Counted from the first letter of the stretch, positions 38,557 to 50,519 are shown. The stretch is 64,000 nt of DNA from Theropithecus gelada (GCF_003255815.1 NC_037674.1:3538388-3602387); one strand, 5' to 3'. Notes: generated from the letters alone by a model not told the origin. A program made the numbers and translations.

Positions 38557-39550
38557 GCAGTCACAGACTTTAGATTGGAAATTAAATCCCATATCGTGCT
38601 CACTGAAACGTGAACACAATGGATAAATCAAACCATCACAAGAGTACATGCGAGACATCTATACAGGTGAAAACAAGAATTTTATCCCCCAAAATACCTG
38701 CACACAAAGAAGTATGTAGGACAGAAGTCCAAGTCTAGATATGAAACACTGCACCCGGAATTATCTGTGGGAGGCAGGGCTGTGCCAATGGTTTACCTAC
38801 GCCTCTCTGGAAAACACAACCATCCTGGAAACGGAAGCATGTCTTCTAGGCTCCATTTTCCGACTCTTTAACAGAACTCGTAGAAAAACCTTGACGAGCT
38901 ACAGGAAAAAAAGCCAACAAACCACAGATAAAGTCAACTAAGTATTATACAAATAATTAGCATAACTGGAAACTGTTCCAGCTTTACAGCACAATCTTTT
39001 GGATTATTCCTCCAGAGATAAAAAAAAAAAATAAGTGGTTAAATATTTTGTGACTTGAGTGTGAGAGAAAATGACATCACTGAATATAATCACACAAGCA
39101 CTGACCCCAATTCAAGGTAACACCTATCACTGACATGCACATTTGGTCCCTTACCAAAAGAAGAAGAGGCTATGTTGCAAACCATGTTGGTGTATCTTCT
39201 AAAGCCAGAAGAGGCAAAAAATCATGAAGATATATTAGAACACCAACAGTACAGGAAAATGACAAGTCTTCTTTCTATGCAACTCCATACTTTCTTACAT
39301 ATGCGATGTGTATCTGCACTGGAAGCATATCAAATCGAAGTCCACATTTAAACAGAAAAGGTATATGCACAAACAAAAATGAAACGGAGTATTTCTTGTA
39401 GGATCCTCCTGGTTTCACTGCTTTTTCTCTTATTCTGACCAGTGGCCGAGTATAGCTGTGCAACTTAGAAGAGTAATGACAAATAGGAAGAGACATGCAC
39501 TCCTCCGCCACTGTGTTAGTTATTGATGTGGTGGGTAAAATGGAAAACGG
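38557..39550. other. Spacer without recognised gene
   Basis: The first part may continue the old L1 interrupted by the Alu. From about 38700 I recognise neither a unit body nor a repeat family. Confidence 0.4.
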
Positions 39551-39880
39551 AGGGTCTCTGCAGAGAGATGCTTAGGGAGCCCACAGCCACAGTCCTCCAA
39601 ACTGGGGAGTCTTCTGTGGCTGCAGAAGCAGCAACTCCAAGTACCTGCTGAAGTCAGAAATGGAGGAAAAAAGAGGAAAAAAAAAAGGAAAATCAGGCAG
39701 AGCCACTTTCCTCAAATTGGCAGGGGCTCCAGGTGGCCTGTGGCAGCAGCAGTGGCAAAAAACAGTCAGACTCCACCTGGCAAGGCGAAGGGGCAACAGA
39801 AGTAGGAGACGTGGTGAGGAGCACAGGCCAGGCCAGGCACACGGGGCTCATACAGGCAGATAGCGTGCTTCACTTGCTTG
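39550..39880. other. GC-rich purine-skewed spacer
   Basis: A locally GC-rich block between the group III and group II arrays. On the minus strand a long pyrimidine tract leads to TCTGACTTCAGCAG at about 39644, a good-looking acceptor, but no repeated copy exists to support an exon. CpG density is low, so I do not call a promoter. Confidence 0.35.
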
Positions 39881-40080
39881 TGCAGGCGTTCACCTTGGAG
39901 GGCCAAAAAAGGGCCTTTCAGGTTCTCCCTAATGGATATATGCACACCCTACTGCTGCTTACTATGGTTTATGGCCAGAAGCCTGGCCATCTTGGGTGAT
40001 ATGCCTAGCATTCACTGGGAACATTATGTGGATAATATTCTACTAAATTCCACAAATTTAAGTCTTCTGAAGAAACCGAC
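39880..40080 (+). pseudogene. Endogenous retrovirus pol (reverse transcriptase) remnant
   Basis: The plus-strand translation carries the reverse transcriptase landmarks LP.GY followed about 30 residues later by YVDN in place of the usual Y.DD catalytic motif. It is short, with the catalytic aspartate changed and no flanking complete domains, so it is a dead fragment. Gamma-like (ERV1) relationship is inferred from the spacing and surrounding residues. It is antisense to SNHG14 and abuts group II unit A. Confidence 0.6.
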
Positions 40081-40392
40081 TTCATCTAAGGGATGAGGGA
40101 ATGCAGAGCTAGGACAAGTCAAACCTGGCCATGCAGAGACAGGCTACCCGCTAACTCTTCCTGTGCCACAGGCACATTCACCTGCTCCTGCATACAGTAT
40201 GTGTGCTACCCTGCCCTCACAGAGAGGAATCCTTCACACAAGGAATCTCCTGTGCACAGGAGGCCGCACTCCCCTGCGACTCCCTTTGCCCAAAGGGGAC
40301 CCCATCCTAAGGCTGGACAAACCCCTCAGTGTAACCTTCGTCAACAAATGGAAGTGTTCCCTCTCTATCTACCCTCTGTTGGAGCAATATGC

Positions 40393-40486
40393 CAGACCTC
40401 AGTTCAATGAGGATGACGGTATAGAGTTTTCACTCATTTTGTTCAGCTTTCAAAGGAATGCATGTATAAAGGCCATCATTGATCCA
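40393..40486 (-). ncRNA. SNORD116: SNORD116 snoRNA, group II copy A (divergent, doubtful)
   Basis: A 94 nt copy at the 3' edge of group II. Box C has become ATGATGG, losing the final A of RTGATGA. The 3' end reads GGTCTG, which weakens the stem, and the guide before box D differs at two positions. Box D and the D'/C' block are intact. It is probably poorly stable. Confidence 0.8.
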
Positions 40487-40547
40487 TGCACAGTCTTTGT
40501 ACCTACAAAGATGGAATATCAAAAGGTTTTGGAAAATGGACATTTAC

Positions 40548-40688
40548 CATCCTGAGGGGTCCACCAGCTTCTGAAGAAGCCCACGCCACATGTGCCGCAC
40601 ATGCTCAGGGGCTCCCCACCATCTCCAGGAATCCCCCAAGACAAAGATCATCCATCGTAGCCTGTGGCCTTCTTCCATGCCAGACCAC
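40548..40688 (-). other. SNHG14: SNHG14 group II long exon of unit A (a type), 141 nt
   Basis: The acceptor is GCCTCTAATTCCTAG and the donor CAGGATG|GTAAAT. Confidence 0.72.
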
Positions 40689-40834
40689 CTAGGAATTAGA
40701 GGCAAAACAGGTGTGCTTGAGAAAGGCAAGCAGGTACACAGGTCTCAAGGGCCATGCCATTCATTCCGTTGTGGTGCATCCTGTACCTACTTCCCACAGG
40801 CTACTACGGAAGGAACCAGAGGCACTATAATTTG

Positions 40835-42040
40835 TGGGTGTGGTCCGATTTAGTAACACCTAAATTTTGCTGACAGCCATGAGTGACAAGATACAAACAT
40901 CCATTGCTTCACACAGTTAAAAATAACTACAAACCTTTGTAGGTTTGCAATGCTTGTAACTAAGGTCTGGTATTCCAAGATCCATTGCCAGTGATCAAGG
41001 AACATATTTCAAAGGCTCACTAATCCAAGATGGGGCAGAAAAGTAGACTATGACCTGACAATTTCATCTGTGCTACAAACCACAATCTGTTTTCTGCTAG
41101 AAAGCAGAATTCATAGAAAAGAAAATGGTGTGTTAAAGAAACAAATTAAAACTCTCGAGAGAAATCCTTACACTTAAAACCTGAATGATGGTTTCATGGA
41201 AGCTCTGCATGGCAGGAATGAGGGCCCCTGTGTAAGGGAAAAGTTGGCCTGTGAATATCTGCTGGACATAAAGGGTCCAATGGGAGCCTTGCAGATACAG
41301 AAAATTATCCAACACTGCCTTGATATTGGACACAGGTCCACATGGGATACCCTAATTTTGTCACACAACCCCTGGGCAGTGAATCCTGCAATAAGATTTA
41401 GGAAGAAAACTGCCTTTGACCTTAGGCAGGAGGTCAACACTGCCCCAAACTTGACCCCTAACGTACTTCTTGTTAAAGAGCCCCAAGAGAAGTGTCCACA
41501 ATGACCAGACAGTGCCCCCAAAACAGTGGAAACTCCAGTAGCACTAGGATAGCAGAATGGCCCAGACTTAGCACTGCAGGGAGTACTAGTACAACCACAA
41601 GGACATGAAATATCAAAAAAAAGACCTTCTGAAAAAGTTTCTGGATCACTGAGATTATTGCAGAAAGAAGAGATTGACACCAGACTTAATAGGTAGGAGA
41701 GAATAGGGCCACTTACATACACCAATATATTTTGGTTTTGCTGCTGTTCACTTGAGCTACCATCCACACTGCTGTTATATCACCACACTTAATGCTGGGA
41801 TAACCACAACATTTTCTTTTTCTGATATTGACCCAATATACTCCAATAAAATGTTCCCTGGAGAAAAACATGTGACGGGGCACGGAACAAAGACTGCCAG
41901 GAAACAAAAGCAATCTGCGGAAAGGCCCTCCCATGTAGACATCAGATCATATTCCACTCCCAGCACCCCAAAGCCAACATGGCATTTGTGATGTGCAGTA
42001 CACACTCGCAAACGTGGCTGACCATCCCCGTCTTAGGGTA
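40835..42040. other. Unclassified block replacing the normal Y-interval body
   Basis: Between units A and B the usual repeated intron body is missing and about 1.2 kb of unrelated sequence stands in its place. It has a 102-codon plus-strand frame at 41196-41504 and a 197-codon minus-strand frame at 41174-41767, neither of which I recognise as a known protein. It could be part of an old retroviral insertion, given the pol remnant at 39.88 kb, but I cannot show that. Confidence 0.4.
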
Positions 42041-42127
42041 CCAAGTCAATACATGCATGGCGCCTTCTCATCCCCACCTGGAGTAACCATCGCAGGCCGT
42101 GGGATTCAGTTTCTCCGGAGGACATAC

Positions 42128-42159
42128 AAATCACTCATGGAGCCAATCCACAGGATATT
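42128..42159 (-). other. SNHG14: SNHG14 micro-exon, 32 nt (unit B, diverged)
   Basis: The acceptor is ATTCTCTTTCTGGAG and the donor TGATTT|GTATGT. The exon body differs strongly from the others, yet its length and both splice sites are kept. Confidence 0.6.
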
Positions 42160-42631
42160 CTCCAGAAAGAGAATAAGCACCACTAACCTCTTCACAACTG
42201 ACTTCCACTGCTGCTACAAAAACACCACGGGCACTAAAAAGTCCTCAGCCATGAGAAAAATGAGCCAAAGAACAGCAAGGGTGTGGCCTTGGGCTCTTCT
42301 CAACCACAATGAGCTATCCACCTCTGGGGCACAAGGGAACCCAGAGCCAGCACTCAAGGACAAACCTGGCCACACAGTGGCGGGTTACCGGCTAACTCTT
42401 CTGTGCCACCTGCACATTCCCCTAGTCCTGCAGACAGCGTGTATGCTGCCCCAGCCTCACAGAGAGAAGGCCTTCACACAACGAATCTCCTCAGCACAGG
42501 AGCGCCTACTGCCCCATGACTCCCTATGATCCAAAGTGGACCCCATCCTAAGCCTGGATGGATGGATTAGTGCTACCTGCATCAACAAATGGAAGTTGTC
42601 CTTCTCTCCAGCCCCAGCTGGAGCCATGTGC

Positions 42632-42725
42632 TGGACCTCAGTTTGATGAGGACGACGGTATAGAGTTTTCACTCATTTTGTTCAGCTTTCCAAGGAATGC
42701 ATGTATTGGGGTCATCATCGATCCA
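42632..42725 (-). ncRNA. SNORD116: SNORD116 snoRNA, group II copy B
   Basis: A 94 nt copy with boxes and stem intact. The guide before box D has changed to CGTCCTCATCAAACTGA, which partly resembles the group I guide. It sits at the 3' edge of the homogenised block. Confidence 0.95.
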
Positions 42726-42786
42726 TGCACAGTCTTTATCCCTACAAAGAAGGAACATCAGGGGCTTTTGGAAAATGGACATTTAC

Positions 42787-42919
42787 CAACCTGTGGGATC
42801 CACCAGCACCAAAGGAGACCAGATTCCACTTGTCAAGGGGCTCCCTGCCATCTCGATGGATCTTCCAAGATGAAGACTGTCCCTCGTAGCCACTGGCCTT
42901 ACTTCCATTGCCACAACTC
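42787..42919 (-). other. SNHG14: SNHG14 group II long exon of unit B, 133 nt
   Basis: The acceptor is TTTCTCCTCTGCACTTCCCAG and the donor CAGGTTG|GTAAAT. Confidence 0.72.
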
Positions 42920-44079
42920 CTGGGAAGTGCAGAGGAGAAACAGGTTTCTTCAGAACTGCAGGCAGGCACACATGTCAAAAGGGCCAGGCCATTCAATTCA
43001 CTGTGGTGTATCCCATATGTACTTCCCCCAGGCTACTGCCCTTTTGGGATGGGTGTATGGGTCTACCCAGGAACGAAGATATCAGGCATGTGTTAATTCT
43101 GAAGGCACTATCAAGCTACAGAGCCCTAAGTGTAAGAACTCGCTCAAAACCACTCATTTGCCACCACTGACTCAAAAGCCCTCCTCTTGGTCATCAGAGA
43201 AGACAAAGGCCACAGGGCTACTTAAATGAGGAGAGTTTCGGGGAAAAACTCTTCCAGTACAAAAGGCAATTTTCCTTTGGTCTTGAAGACTTTTCACCCT
43301 GGGCTACTTCAACACTTTTCAGATTGAGAAAAACGTTCAATAACAACTTAACCGCTACCTCAGCGTCTTCCTCACAGGTGCAGCTCAGGGATCCAGAGGA
43401 GCACCAGACACACTGACTCCCACAGGGCTTCTAAGGCACTGTGGCTGAGAACACCACACATTTTAAGGCACTTTCCTATGAACATGGCCGCACAGTCTAA
43501 AACCTATGCATCACTGCCTGTGGACACTAGCCCTGTCCTACAACAAGATGACTATTTCACAAAGAAGACTGCAGGGAAGCATGAGGAGAAATTAGAAAAT
43601 AACCTAACATCACGAGCCACTACGGTAATTAAGCACAGAGACCTTCCTGGACCACCAAGGAGTAGAGATCTCCAGGATGCGGGAAGTCACACTCTTACAA
43701 TCAGGCACGTTGACTGCACTGAGGTGCCTGAGCGGTTCAGAGGCAAAGTATGCACAACCTAGGATGGGTAGAAACCCTGGGCCAATATAAGCTCAAATGC
43801 CTAATGGAGACAAGCATCTCACACAGGGTCCTGAACACAGACCAAGTCAGTCTGAGGAGTTGCAGAAGCATGTGGACCTACAATCACATTCCTGTCCCAG
43901 CACTCTGAGGTCATCATGAAATGAAACGTGGGCACCCTACAATGTCTGAAAGAGGCCCACAGTCATCACTCCACGACCCACATGGAAGGCTGTCCAGTAA
44001 ATGCACATGCAGGCCTCTCTCCTTCCCACTGCCAAGACCCTTCAGGGGCGATGGGACTGGTTTCCTCCTAGGGACATAC

Positions 44080-44111
44080 AAGTTCAACATAGATACCCGC
44101 TCTGGGCTCCT
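44080..44111 (-). other. SNHG14: SNHG14 micro-exon, 32 nt (unit C)
   Basis: The acceptor is ATTTGCTTTCTGCAG and the donor GAACTT|GTATGT. It lies 379 nt downstream of snoRNA C. Confidence 0.65.
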
Positions 44112-44489
44112 CTGCAGAAAGCAAATCAGCATCGCTATCCTCCTGAGGACTGCCTGCCCCCACTGCTACCCAAACACCATGGGAACTCCCACGTCTCCAA
44201 ATGAGGATGAAAGTGAACCAAAGAAGTGGCCAGGAACAACACTGTGCTGTCTGCCCATGCAGAAGCCACTGTCTTCCTCGGGGGAGTGCAGGAGCCAAGG
44301 AGTATGAATCAAGGACACACACAGCCGCACAGAGGGAAGTGCTTCAACCAAGCTGTCTCTCAGCCACGGAAGTCCAAAATGCCCAGCTACTCCACTTCAC
44401 CCAAAGACGACCCCATCCCAACTGTTGACACAGCCCGTGTCAACAAATGAATGTTGTCCCTCTCTCTAGCCCCTGATGGAGCAGTGTGC

Positions 44490-44583
44490 TGGACCTCAGT
44501 TCGACGAGGATGACGGTATAGAGTTTTCACTCATTTTGTTCAGCTTTCCAAGGAATGTGTATATGGAGGTCATCATCGATCCA
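44490..44583 (-). ncRNA. SNORD116: SNORD116 snoRNA, group II copy C
   Basis: A 94 nt copy with intact boxes, stem and core guides. The loop after box C has small changes (CCTCCATATACAC). Confidence 0.98.
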
Positions 44584-44638
44584 GTCTTTGCCCCTGCAAA
44601 TGAGGAAAATCAGCACGCTTTAGGAAGGAATCACTTAC

Positions 44639-44770
44639 ATTCAGGAGGGTTCCATCAGCCTCCGAAGGAGCCCACACTCCATGTGGCCCCGGACTTCTGC
44701 CATCTCGCAGGATCACATGAGATGACAATCATTCCTTGCTAACATGAGCCTGCTTTTTACACGAACACCA
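44639..44770 (-). other. SNHG14: SNHG14 group II long exon of unit C (b type), 132 nt
   Basis: The acceptor is TTCTCTGCACCTCCCCAG and the donor CTGAAT|GTAAGT. Confidence 0.75.
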
Positions 44771-45611
44771 CTGGGGAGGTGCAGAGAAAACACGGACGTG
44801 CATCAGAAAGGCAGGCATGTGCACAGATTCCAAGGGCCATGTCATCCAGCCCGCTGCGATACATTTGCTGTCTGCCTGTCTCTGGCCTCACCTGTTCATA
44901 AACACAGAAATGCATGGACACAGGGATGCTCGTCTGGGGGTCAGGTGCCTTCAGAGCACATCATCCCACTAAAGAGCATGTTTAGCATCCTTCTCAATAT
45001 CGTTGCTTCAATACCTACAATGATGCTCACAAAGCCTTGGGGCCCTCGACCCTTAATGAGAAAGGCTTTCACCTATATCTATATTGGGTTTAAGATAAGC
45101 CAGAGGCTCCTCGAGTATCAGAACCAATGAGCGGGAGCTCACTTGTTCATGCAATGTACATGTCCCCCAAAGACACAGGATACAACTGGGCACAGAGGCT
45201 ATGCCCGGTGACCAAAACTCTAATGTCCTCAACCAAGGACAACCTTAGCCAACAAATGACAAAGATGTGGCCTTGTATTCTCCTCCCAACTAGACAGATC
45301 TGTTTCTTCCAGGGGACCTGAGAACCCAGAACAAGGACTCAAGACCAAACTGGCAACCAGATTAGGCTGCCAGCTAACTCTTGCTAGGCCACATGGACAT
45401 TCATCCAGTCCTACAGACAATGCATGTGTTACCCACGCTCACTGACAAAGTCCTTCAAACAAGAAATTTCCTCTGCGTGAGAGCCACCACTCCTGTGACC
45501 CCACTCACCCATAAAAGACCCCATCCTAAGCCTGAACAGACCCCTTGGTATAACCCATGTCAACAAACGGATGTTGGCCCTCTCTGTCTAGTCCCTGTTG
45601 GAGTAATGTGC

Positions 45612-45705
45612 TGGACCTCAGTTCGACGAGGATGACGGTATAGAGTTTTCACTCATTTTGTTCAGCTTTCCAAGGAATGTATATATGGAAGTCATCATCG
45701 ATCCA
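45612..45705 (-). ncRNA. SNORD116: SNORD116 snoRNA, group II copy D
   Basis: A 94 nt core copy with intact boxes C, D', C', D, full stem and core guides. It serves as my reference for group II. Confidence 0.98.
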
Positions 45706-45776
45706 TGCACAGTCTTTGTCCCTGCGGAGGAGGAATATCTGGAGCTTTTGAGTAATGGACACTTACCATCCTAAGG

Positions 45777-45893
45777 AGTCCGCTAGCACCTGAAGGAGCC
45801 CATGCCACACATATCAAGGGGCTCCCTATCAATTCCAAGGATCTCCCAAGACCAAGATTGTCCTTCATGGCCTTCCTCCTATGCCCGCACCAC
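45777..45893 (-). other. SNHG14: SNHG14 group II long exon of unit D (a type), 117 nt
   Basis: The acceptor is TTTTTCCTCTGAACTTTCCAG and the donor TAGGATG|GTAAGT. This is one of the strongest site pairs in the array. Confidence 0.78.
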
Positions 45894-46988
45894 CTGGAAA
45901 GTTCAGAGGAAAAACAGGTGTGCTTGAGAACAGCAGGCAGGTACATACGTTGCAAGGGCCATGCCATTCATCCCACTGTGATGTATCATGTATGTATCTC
46001 CCACGGGCAGCCCCTCTTGTTGGGACATGTGCATGGGTGTAACCAGGCATGAAGCTATCAGGCACACACAAATTTTGAGGGCTCCATTCAGCTACAGAGC
46101 ACCACGCATAACAAACTCTCTCAACACCACTCATTTGCCACCTCTGAATCAAAAGTCCTGCTCTTGGCCATCAGAGGAGATGAAATCCATGAGGCTATTT
46201 CAATGAGGACAGTTTCAAGGAAAGCCTCTTCTTGAGCAAAGGGTAATTTTCCTTTGGCCTTGAAATACTTTCACCCCAGGCTCCTTTGACACTCTTCCCA
46301 CTGAGAAACGTGCTCAATCACAAATCAACCTCTACCTCATGGTTTTCCTCCAGGGTACAGCTCGGGGACTCAGAAGAGCATGAGACACGCTGAATCCTAC
46401 AGGGCTTCCGAGGCACTAAGACTGAGAACACCAAATATCTTAAGGCACTTGGCTGTGAACATGGCTATGGAGTCCAAAACCTATCCATCACTTGCCTACG
46501 GACACTAGCCCTGTCATATAATTCAAAGACAATTTCACAAAGACTTGTGTGAATTGTCACACACAACTAGGAGGAATTTGAAAATAACCTAACATCACGA
46601 GCCACTAAGGTATTTAAGCACAGAGACCTTGCTGGGTCACACTTCTGAGTATAAGACACCAGGATATGGAAACCTACACACTCATCATCAGGCACCTCAA
46701 ATGCACCAAGGAAAAGCCTCCCACAGAGGTTCCTGAACACAGACCTTCCACAAGTCAGTCTGCAGAGATGCAGGAGCACGTGGACCCACAATGACGTTCC
46801 CATCCCAGCACCCTGAGGCCATCATGAAATGGACCATGGGCACCCTACAATGCCCGAAAGAGACTCACAGTCATCACTCTGTGACCCAGACAGAAGGCTG
46901 TGCAGTACACACATGCACAGCTCTCTCCCCTTCCACTGCCAGCATGCTTCTGGGGCCATGACATTTGGGTTTCCTCCTATGGACATAC

Positions 46989-47020
46989 AGGTTCAATGTG
47001 GATACTCTATCTGGGCTCCT
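46989..47020 (-). other. SNHG14: SNHG14 micro-exon, 32 nt (unit E)
   Basis: The acceptor is ATTTGCTTTCTGCAG and the donor GAACCT|GTATGT. Confidence 0.65.
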
Positions 47021-47397
47021 CTGCAGAAAGCAAATCAGTATTGCCACCCTCCTCACGACTGCCTGCCCTTGATGATACCCAAACACCATGGGAACTCCCA
47101 TGTCTCCGACTTAGGATAAGAGTGAGCCGAAGAAGTGCCTGGGAACAACACTGTGCTATGTCCCCATGCAGAAGCCACTGTCTTCCTCGGGGGAGGGCAG
47201 GAGCCAAGGGGTATGAATCGATGACACACACAGCTGCACAGAGGGAAGTGCTTCAACCAAGCTGTCTCTCAGCCACGGAAGTCCAAAATGCCCAGCTACT
47301 CCACTTCACCCAAAGACGACCCCATCCCAAGCATTGATGCAGCCCGTGTCAACAAATGGATGTTGTCCCTCTCTCTAGCCCCTGATGAGCAGTGTGC

Positions 47398-47491
47398 TGG
47401 ACCTCAGTTCGACGAGGATGACGGTATAGAGTTTTCACTCATTTTGTTCAGCTTTCCAAGGAATGTATATATGGAAGTCATCATCGATCCA
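47398..47491 (-). ncRNA. SNORD116: SNORD116 snoRNA, group II copy E
   Basis: A 94 nt core copy with every box, the terminal stem and both guides intact. Confidence 0.98.
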
Positions 47492-47550
47492 TGCACATTA
47501 TTCATGCCCGAAAATGAGGAAAATCAGGACTTTAGAAAGTGGACACTTAC

Positions 47551-47684
47551 ATTCAGAAGGGATTCAACAGCCTCCAAAGGAGCCCGCACCACATGTGTCC
47601 AGAGTTCTCGTGGCATCTCCGAGGATCGCACAAGGCGAAGATTGTCCCTCGAAGATACCTCCTTTCCTTTCATGCCAACACCAC
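47551..47684 (-). other. SNHG14: SNHG14 group II long exon of unit E (b type), 134 nt
   Basis: The acceptor is CCTCTGCACCTCCCAG and the donor CTGAAT|GTAAGT. This is the only exon between snoRNAs F and E. Confidence 0.75.
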
Positions 47685-48217
47685 CTGGGAGGTGCAGAGG
47701 AAACACAAGTGTGCTTCAGAAAAGCAGACACATTCAGAGGTCACGAGGGCCGTGTCATCCGGCCCCCTATGGTATATCTGGTATCTGCCTGTCTTTGGCT
47801 TCCCTGTTTACGGATATAACCAGAACTGCAATGTCCTTGAACAATGATGAAAATGAGTGGAAAAAACAGCAAAGGTGTGGCGTTGTGCACTCTTCCCAAG
47901 CACAAACACCTGTGTTTCCTCAAGGGAATGATGGAACCCAGAGCTAAGACTCAAGGACAAATATGGCCACCAGAGGCCGCCTACAGGCTAAGTCTTCCCA
48001 TGCTACCTCCACGTTCACATAGTCCCGCAGACAGCGTGTGTGTTACCTTGCAGCGAGAAGTCCCTCAAACAATTTCCTGTTTATGAGAGATCCCACAACC
48101 CTGTGACTACCCCTTGCAGAAAGGGAGCTCCTTCTACAACTGAACAACCCCCCTGGTGCAACCTGCAGCAACAAATGAAACTTGGCCCTCACTCCAGCCC
48201 CTGTAAGAGCAATGTGC

Positions 48218-48311
48218 TGGACCTCAGTTCGACGAGGATGACGGTATAGAGTTTTCACTCATTTTGTTCAGCTTTCCAAGGAATGCATGTATGAAAGTCA
48301 TCATCGATCCA
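48218..48311 (-). ncRNA. SNORD116: SNORD116 snoRNA, group II copy F
   Basis: A 94 nt copy with intact boxes, stem and core guides. The loop after box C differs (TTTCATACATGC), as in a subset of human group II copies. The next snoRNA (E) follows only 820 nt downstream with a single exon between, the tightest pair in the window. Confidence 0.98.
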
Positions 48312-48372
48312 TGCACAGTCTTCATGTCCACAAAGGAGTAATATTAGGGGGTTGTAGGGAACAGATACTTAC

Positions 48373-48489
48373 CAGCACCTGAAGAGGCCCACGCCACACG
48401 TGTCCTAGGACTCCCTGCCACCTCCAGTGATCTTCTAAGAGCAAGATCATCCATTGTCTCCACTGGCCTTCCTTCCATGCCCACACCAC
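48373..48489 (-). other. SNHG14: SNHG14 group II long exon of unit F (a type), 117 nt
   Basis: The acceptor is CCTCTGTACTTCCTAG and the donor GGTGCTG|GTAAGT. It is shorter than most because the donor end lacks about 16 nt found in other units. Confidence 0.75.
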
Positions 48490-49414
48490 CTAGGAAGTAC
48501 AGAGGCAACACGGGTGTGCTTGAGAAAGACAGGCATGCCATTCAACCCCCTGTGGGATATCCTATCGCTACTTCCCACGGGATACCCATTTGAGGATGTG
48601 TGCACAGGAGCACCAGGCAGGAAGGTCTGAGTCACACATACCTTTTGAGGGCACCATCAAGTTACAGAGTACTAAGTGTGAAGAACTCCTAACACCACTC
48701 ATTTGATGCCCCGACTCAAAAGCCCTTCCCTTGGCTATCAGAGAAGACACAGACCATAGAGATATCTGAATGTGGAGAGTTTTAGGGAACAAAAACTCTT
48801 CCTGTGCAGAGGGCAATTTTCCTTCAGCCTTGAAGCATTTTTACTGCAAGGATCTGTCAACACACTTCACATTCAAGAAACATGTTCAATCACAAATCAA
48901 CCTCCACCTTGGGGTCTTTCTCACAGGTGCAGCCCAGGGACCCAGAAAAGCACCAGACACACTGAATCCCACAGGGCTTCTAAGGTGCTGCAGCTGAGAA
49001 CAGCATACATCTTAAGGCACTTGCATGCAAACATGACCGTGGAGTCCAAAACCTATCCATCACTGGTCTGTGAACACTAGCCCTGTCCTACCACATGATG
49101 ATTATTTCACAAACAAGTCTGTTGTGAAGAATTAGAAAGAATTTAAAAATAGTCTAACATCATGAGGCACTGAGGTATTTAAACACAGCGACCTTGCTGG
49201 ATTGCTTTTCTAAGTAGAAGTCACCATGATACGGGAGCTCACACACGTATCACCAGGCACCTGAGCCACATCGAAGTGTGTGAGCAATTCAGAGAAAAAC
49301 GACATCAGCCTTTCCTGAGAAAACCATCCCCAAATCAACACAGGGAAACAGGGAGCAAACAACCTTTGCCAGCAGTATGCACAACATGTTGACCTGGGCT
49401 GATATCACCTCAAA

Positions 49415-49724
49415 TTTTTTTTTTTTTTTTTTTTTTGAGACGGAGTTTCGCTTTTTTGCCCAGGCTGGAGTGAAGTGGCCTGCTCTTGGCTCATTGCAAC
49501 CTCTGCCCCTTGGGTTCAAGCAATTCTCCTGCCTCAGCCTCCCGAGTAGCTGGGATTATAGGCGCCCATCACCACGCCCAGCTAATTTTTTTAAATTTAT
49601 TTTTAATAGAAATGGGGTTTCGCCATGTTAGCCAGGCTGGTCTTGAACTCCTGACCTCAGGTGATCCACCCGCCTTGGCCTCCCAAAGTGCTAGGATTAC
49701 AGGCATTAGCCACCACGCCCGGCC
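49415..49724 (-). mobile_element. Alu (AluS-like), full length
   Basis: A leading T run, then the reverse complement of a complete dimeric Alu ending in GGCC. The flanks repeat a CA(C/T)CTCAAATT-like target site. It interrupts the Y-type interval between units F and G and explains most of that interval's extra length. Confidence 0.95.
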
Positions 49725-50025
49725 CCATCTCAAATTCTTAACGGAGACAAGCATTCCACAGAGGGCCTGAACACAAACCTGACAAACCAAGTCAGTCTGT
49801 GGAGTTGAGGGAACGTGTGGATTCGCAATTACACTGCCATCCCAGCATCCCAAGGTCATCGTAAATAAACCATATGCACCCTACAACACCCAAAAGAGGC
49901 TCACAGTCATCTTTCCATGACCCAGACAGAAGACTGTGTGGTAAATGCATGTGCAGCTCTCTCCCCTTCTAAGTACCAGGACCCTTCAGGGGCCATGCAG
50001 TTTGGGTTTCCTCCTAGGGACATAC

Positions 50026-50057
50026 AAGTTCGACATGGATACCCTCTCTGGGCTCCT
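50026..50057 (-). other. SNHG14: SNHG14 micro-exon, 32 nt (unit G)
   Basis: The acceptor is ATTTGCTTTCTGCAG and the donor GAACTT|GTATGT. It lies about 370 nt downstream of snoRNA G. Confidence 0.65.
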
Positions 50058-50425
50058 CTGCAGAAAGCAAATCAGCATCGCCATCGTCCTGAGGACTGCC
50101 TGCCCCTGATGTTATCCAAACACCATGGGAAGTCCTATGTCCCTGGCCAAGGATAAAAGTGAGTGAAAGAGGTGCCCAGGAATGACCTTGTGCTGTCCCC
50201 CACCGTGTAAGCAATAGTCTTCCTCTGAAGGTCAAGGGACCCAAGGGTACAAATCGCGGACACACCTGACTGCCTGCAACCAAGCTGTCTCTTAGTTACA
50301 AATGTCCAAAATTCCCAGCTACTCTCCTTTGCCAGAAAAAGACCCCATCCGAAGCCTTGGTGCAGCCTGTGTCAACAAATGGACGTTGTTCTTCTCTCTC
50401 TTGAGCCCCTGATGGAGCAGTGTGC

Positions 50426-50519
50426 TGGACCTCAGTTCGACGAGGATGACGGTATAGAGTTTTCACTCATTTTGTTCAGCTTTCCAAGGAATGTATATAT
50501 GGAAGTCATCATCGATCCA
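50426..50519 (-). ncRNA. SNORD116: SNORD116 snoRNA, group II copy G
   Basis: A 94 nt core copy: box C ATGATGA, D' CTGA, C' AATGAGTGA, box D CTGA and a full TGGATC/GGTCCA stem. It is identical to copies D and E over most of its length. Confidence 0.98.

Noticed and set aside
39644..39690. Acceptor-like site after a long pyrimidine tract as an extra SNHG14 exon
   Set aside because: There is no paralogous copy and no matching donor at a reasonable distance.
41174..41767. 197-codon minus-strand frame
   Set aside because: It overlaps a plus-strand frame, has no recognisable domain, and lies in the unclassified block. It is long only by chance as far as I can tell.
42558..43229. 223-codon plus-strand frame
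   Set aside because: It runs across the snoRNA and host exon in antisense and is not kept in the paralogous units.
47288..47947. 219-codon plus-strand frame
   Set aside because: Same situation: antisense through snoRNA E and its exon, with no conserved reading in other units.
49377..49770. Frames of 84 and 94 codons on the plus strand
   Set aside because: They are translated Alu sequence, like similar frames at 898, 5887, 19418, 24085, 31342, 34508 and 38272.
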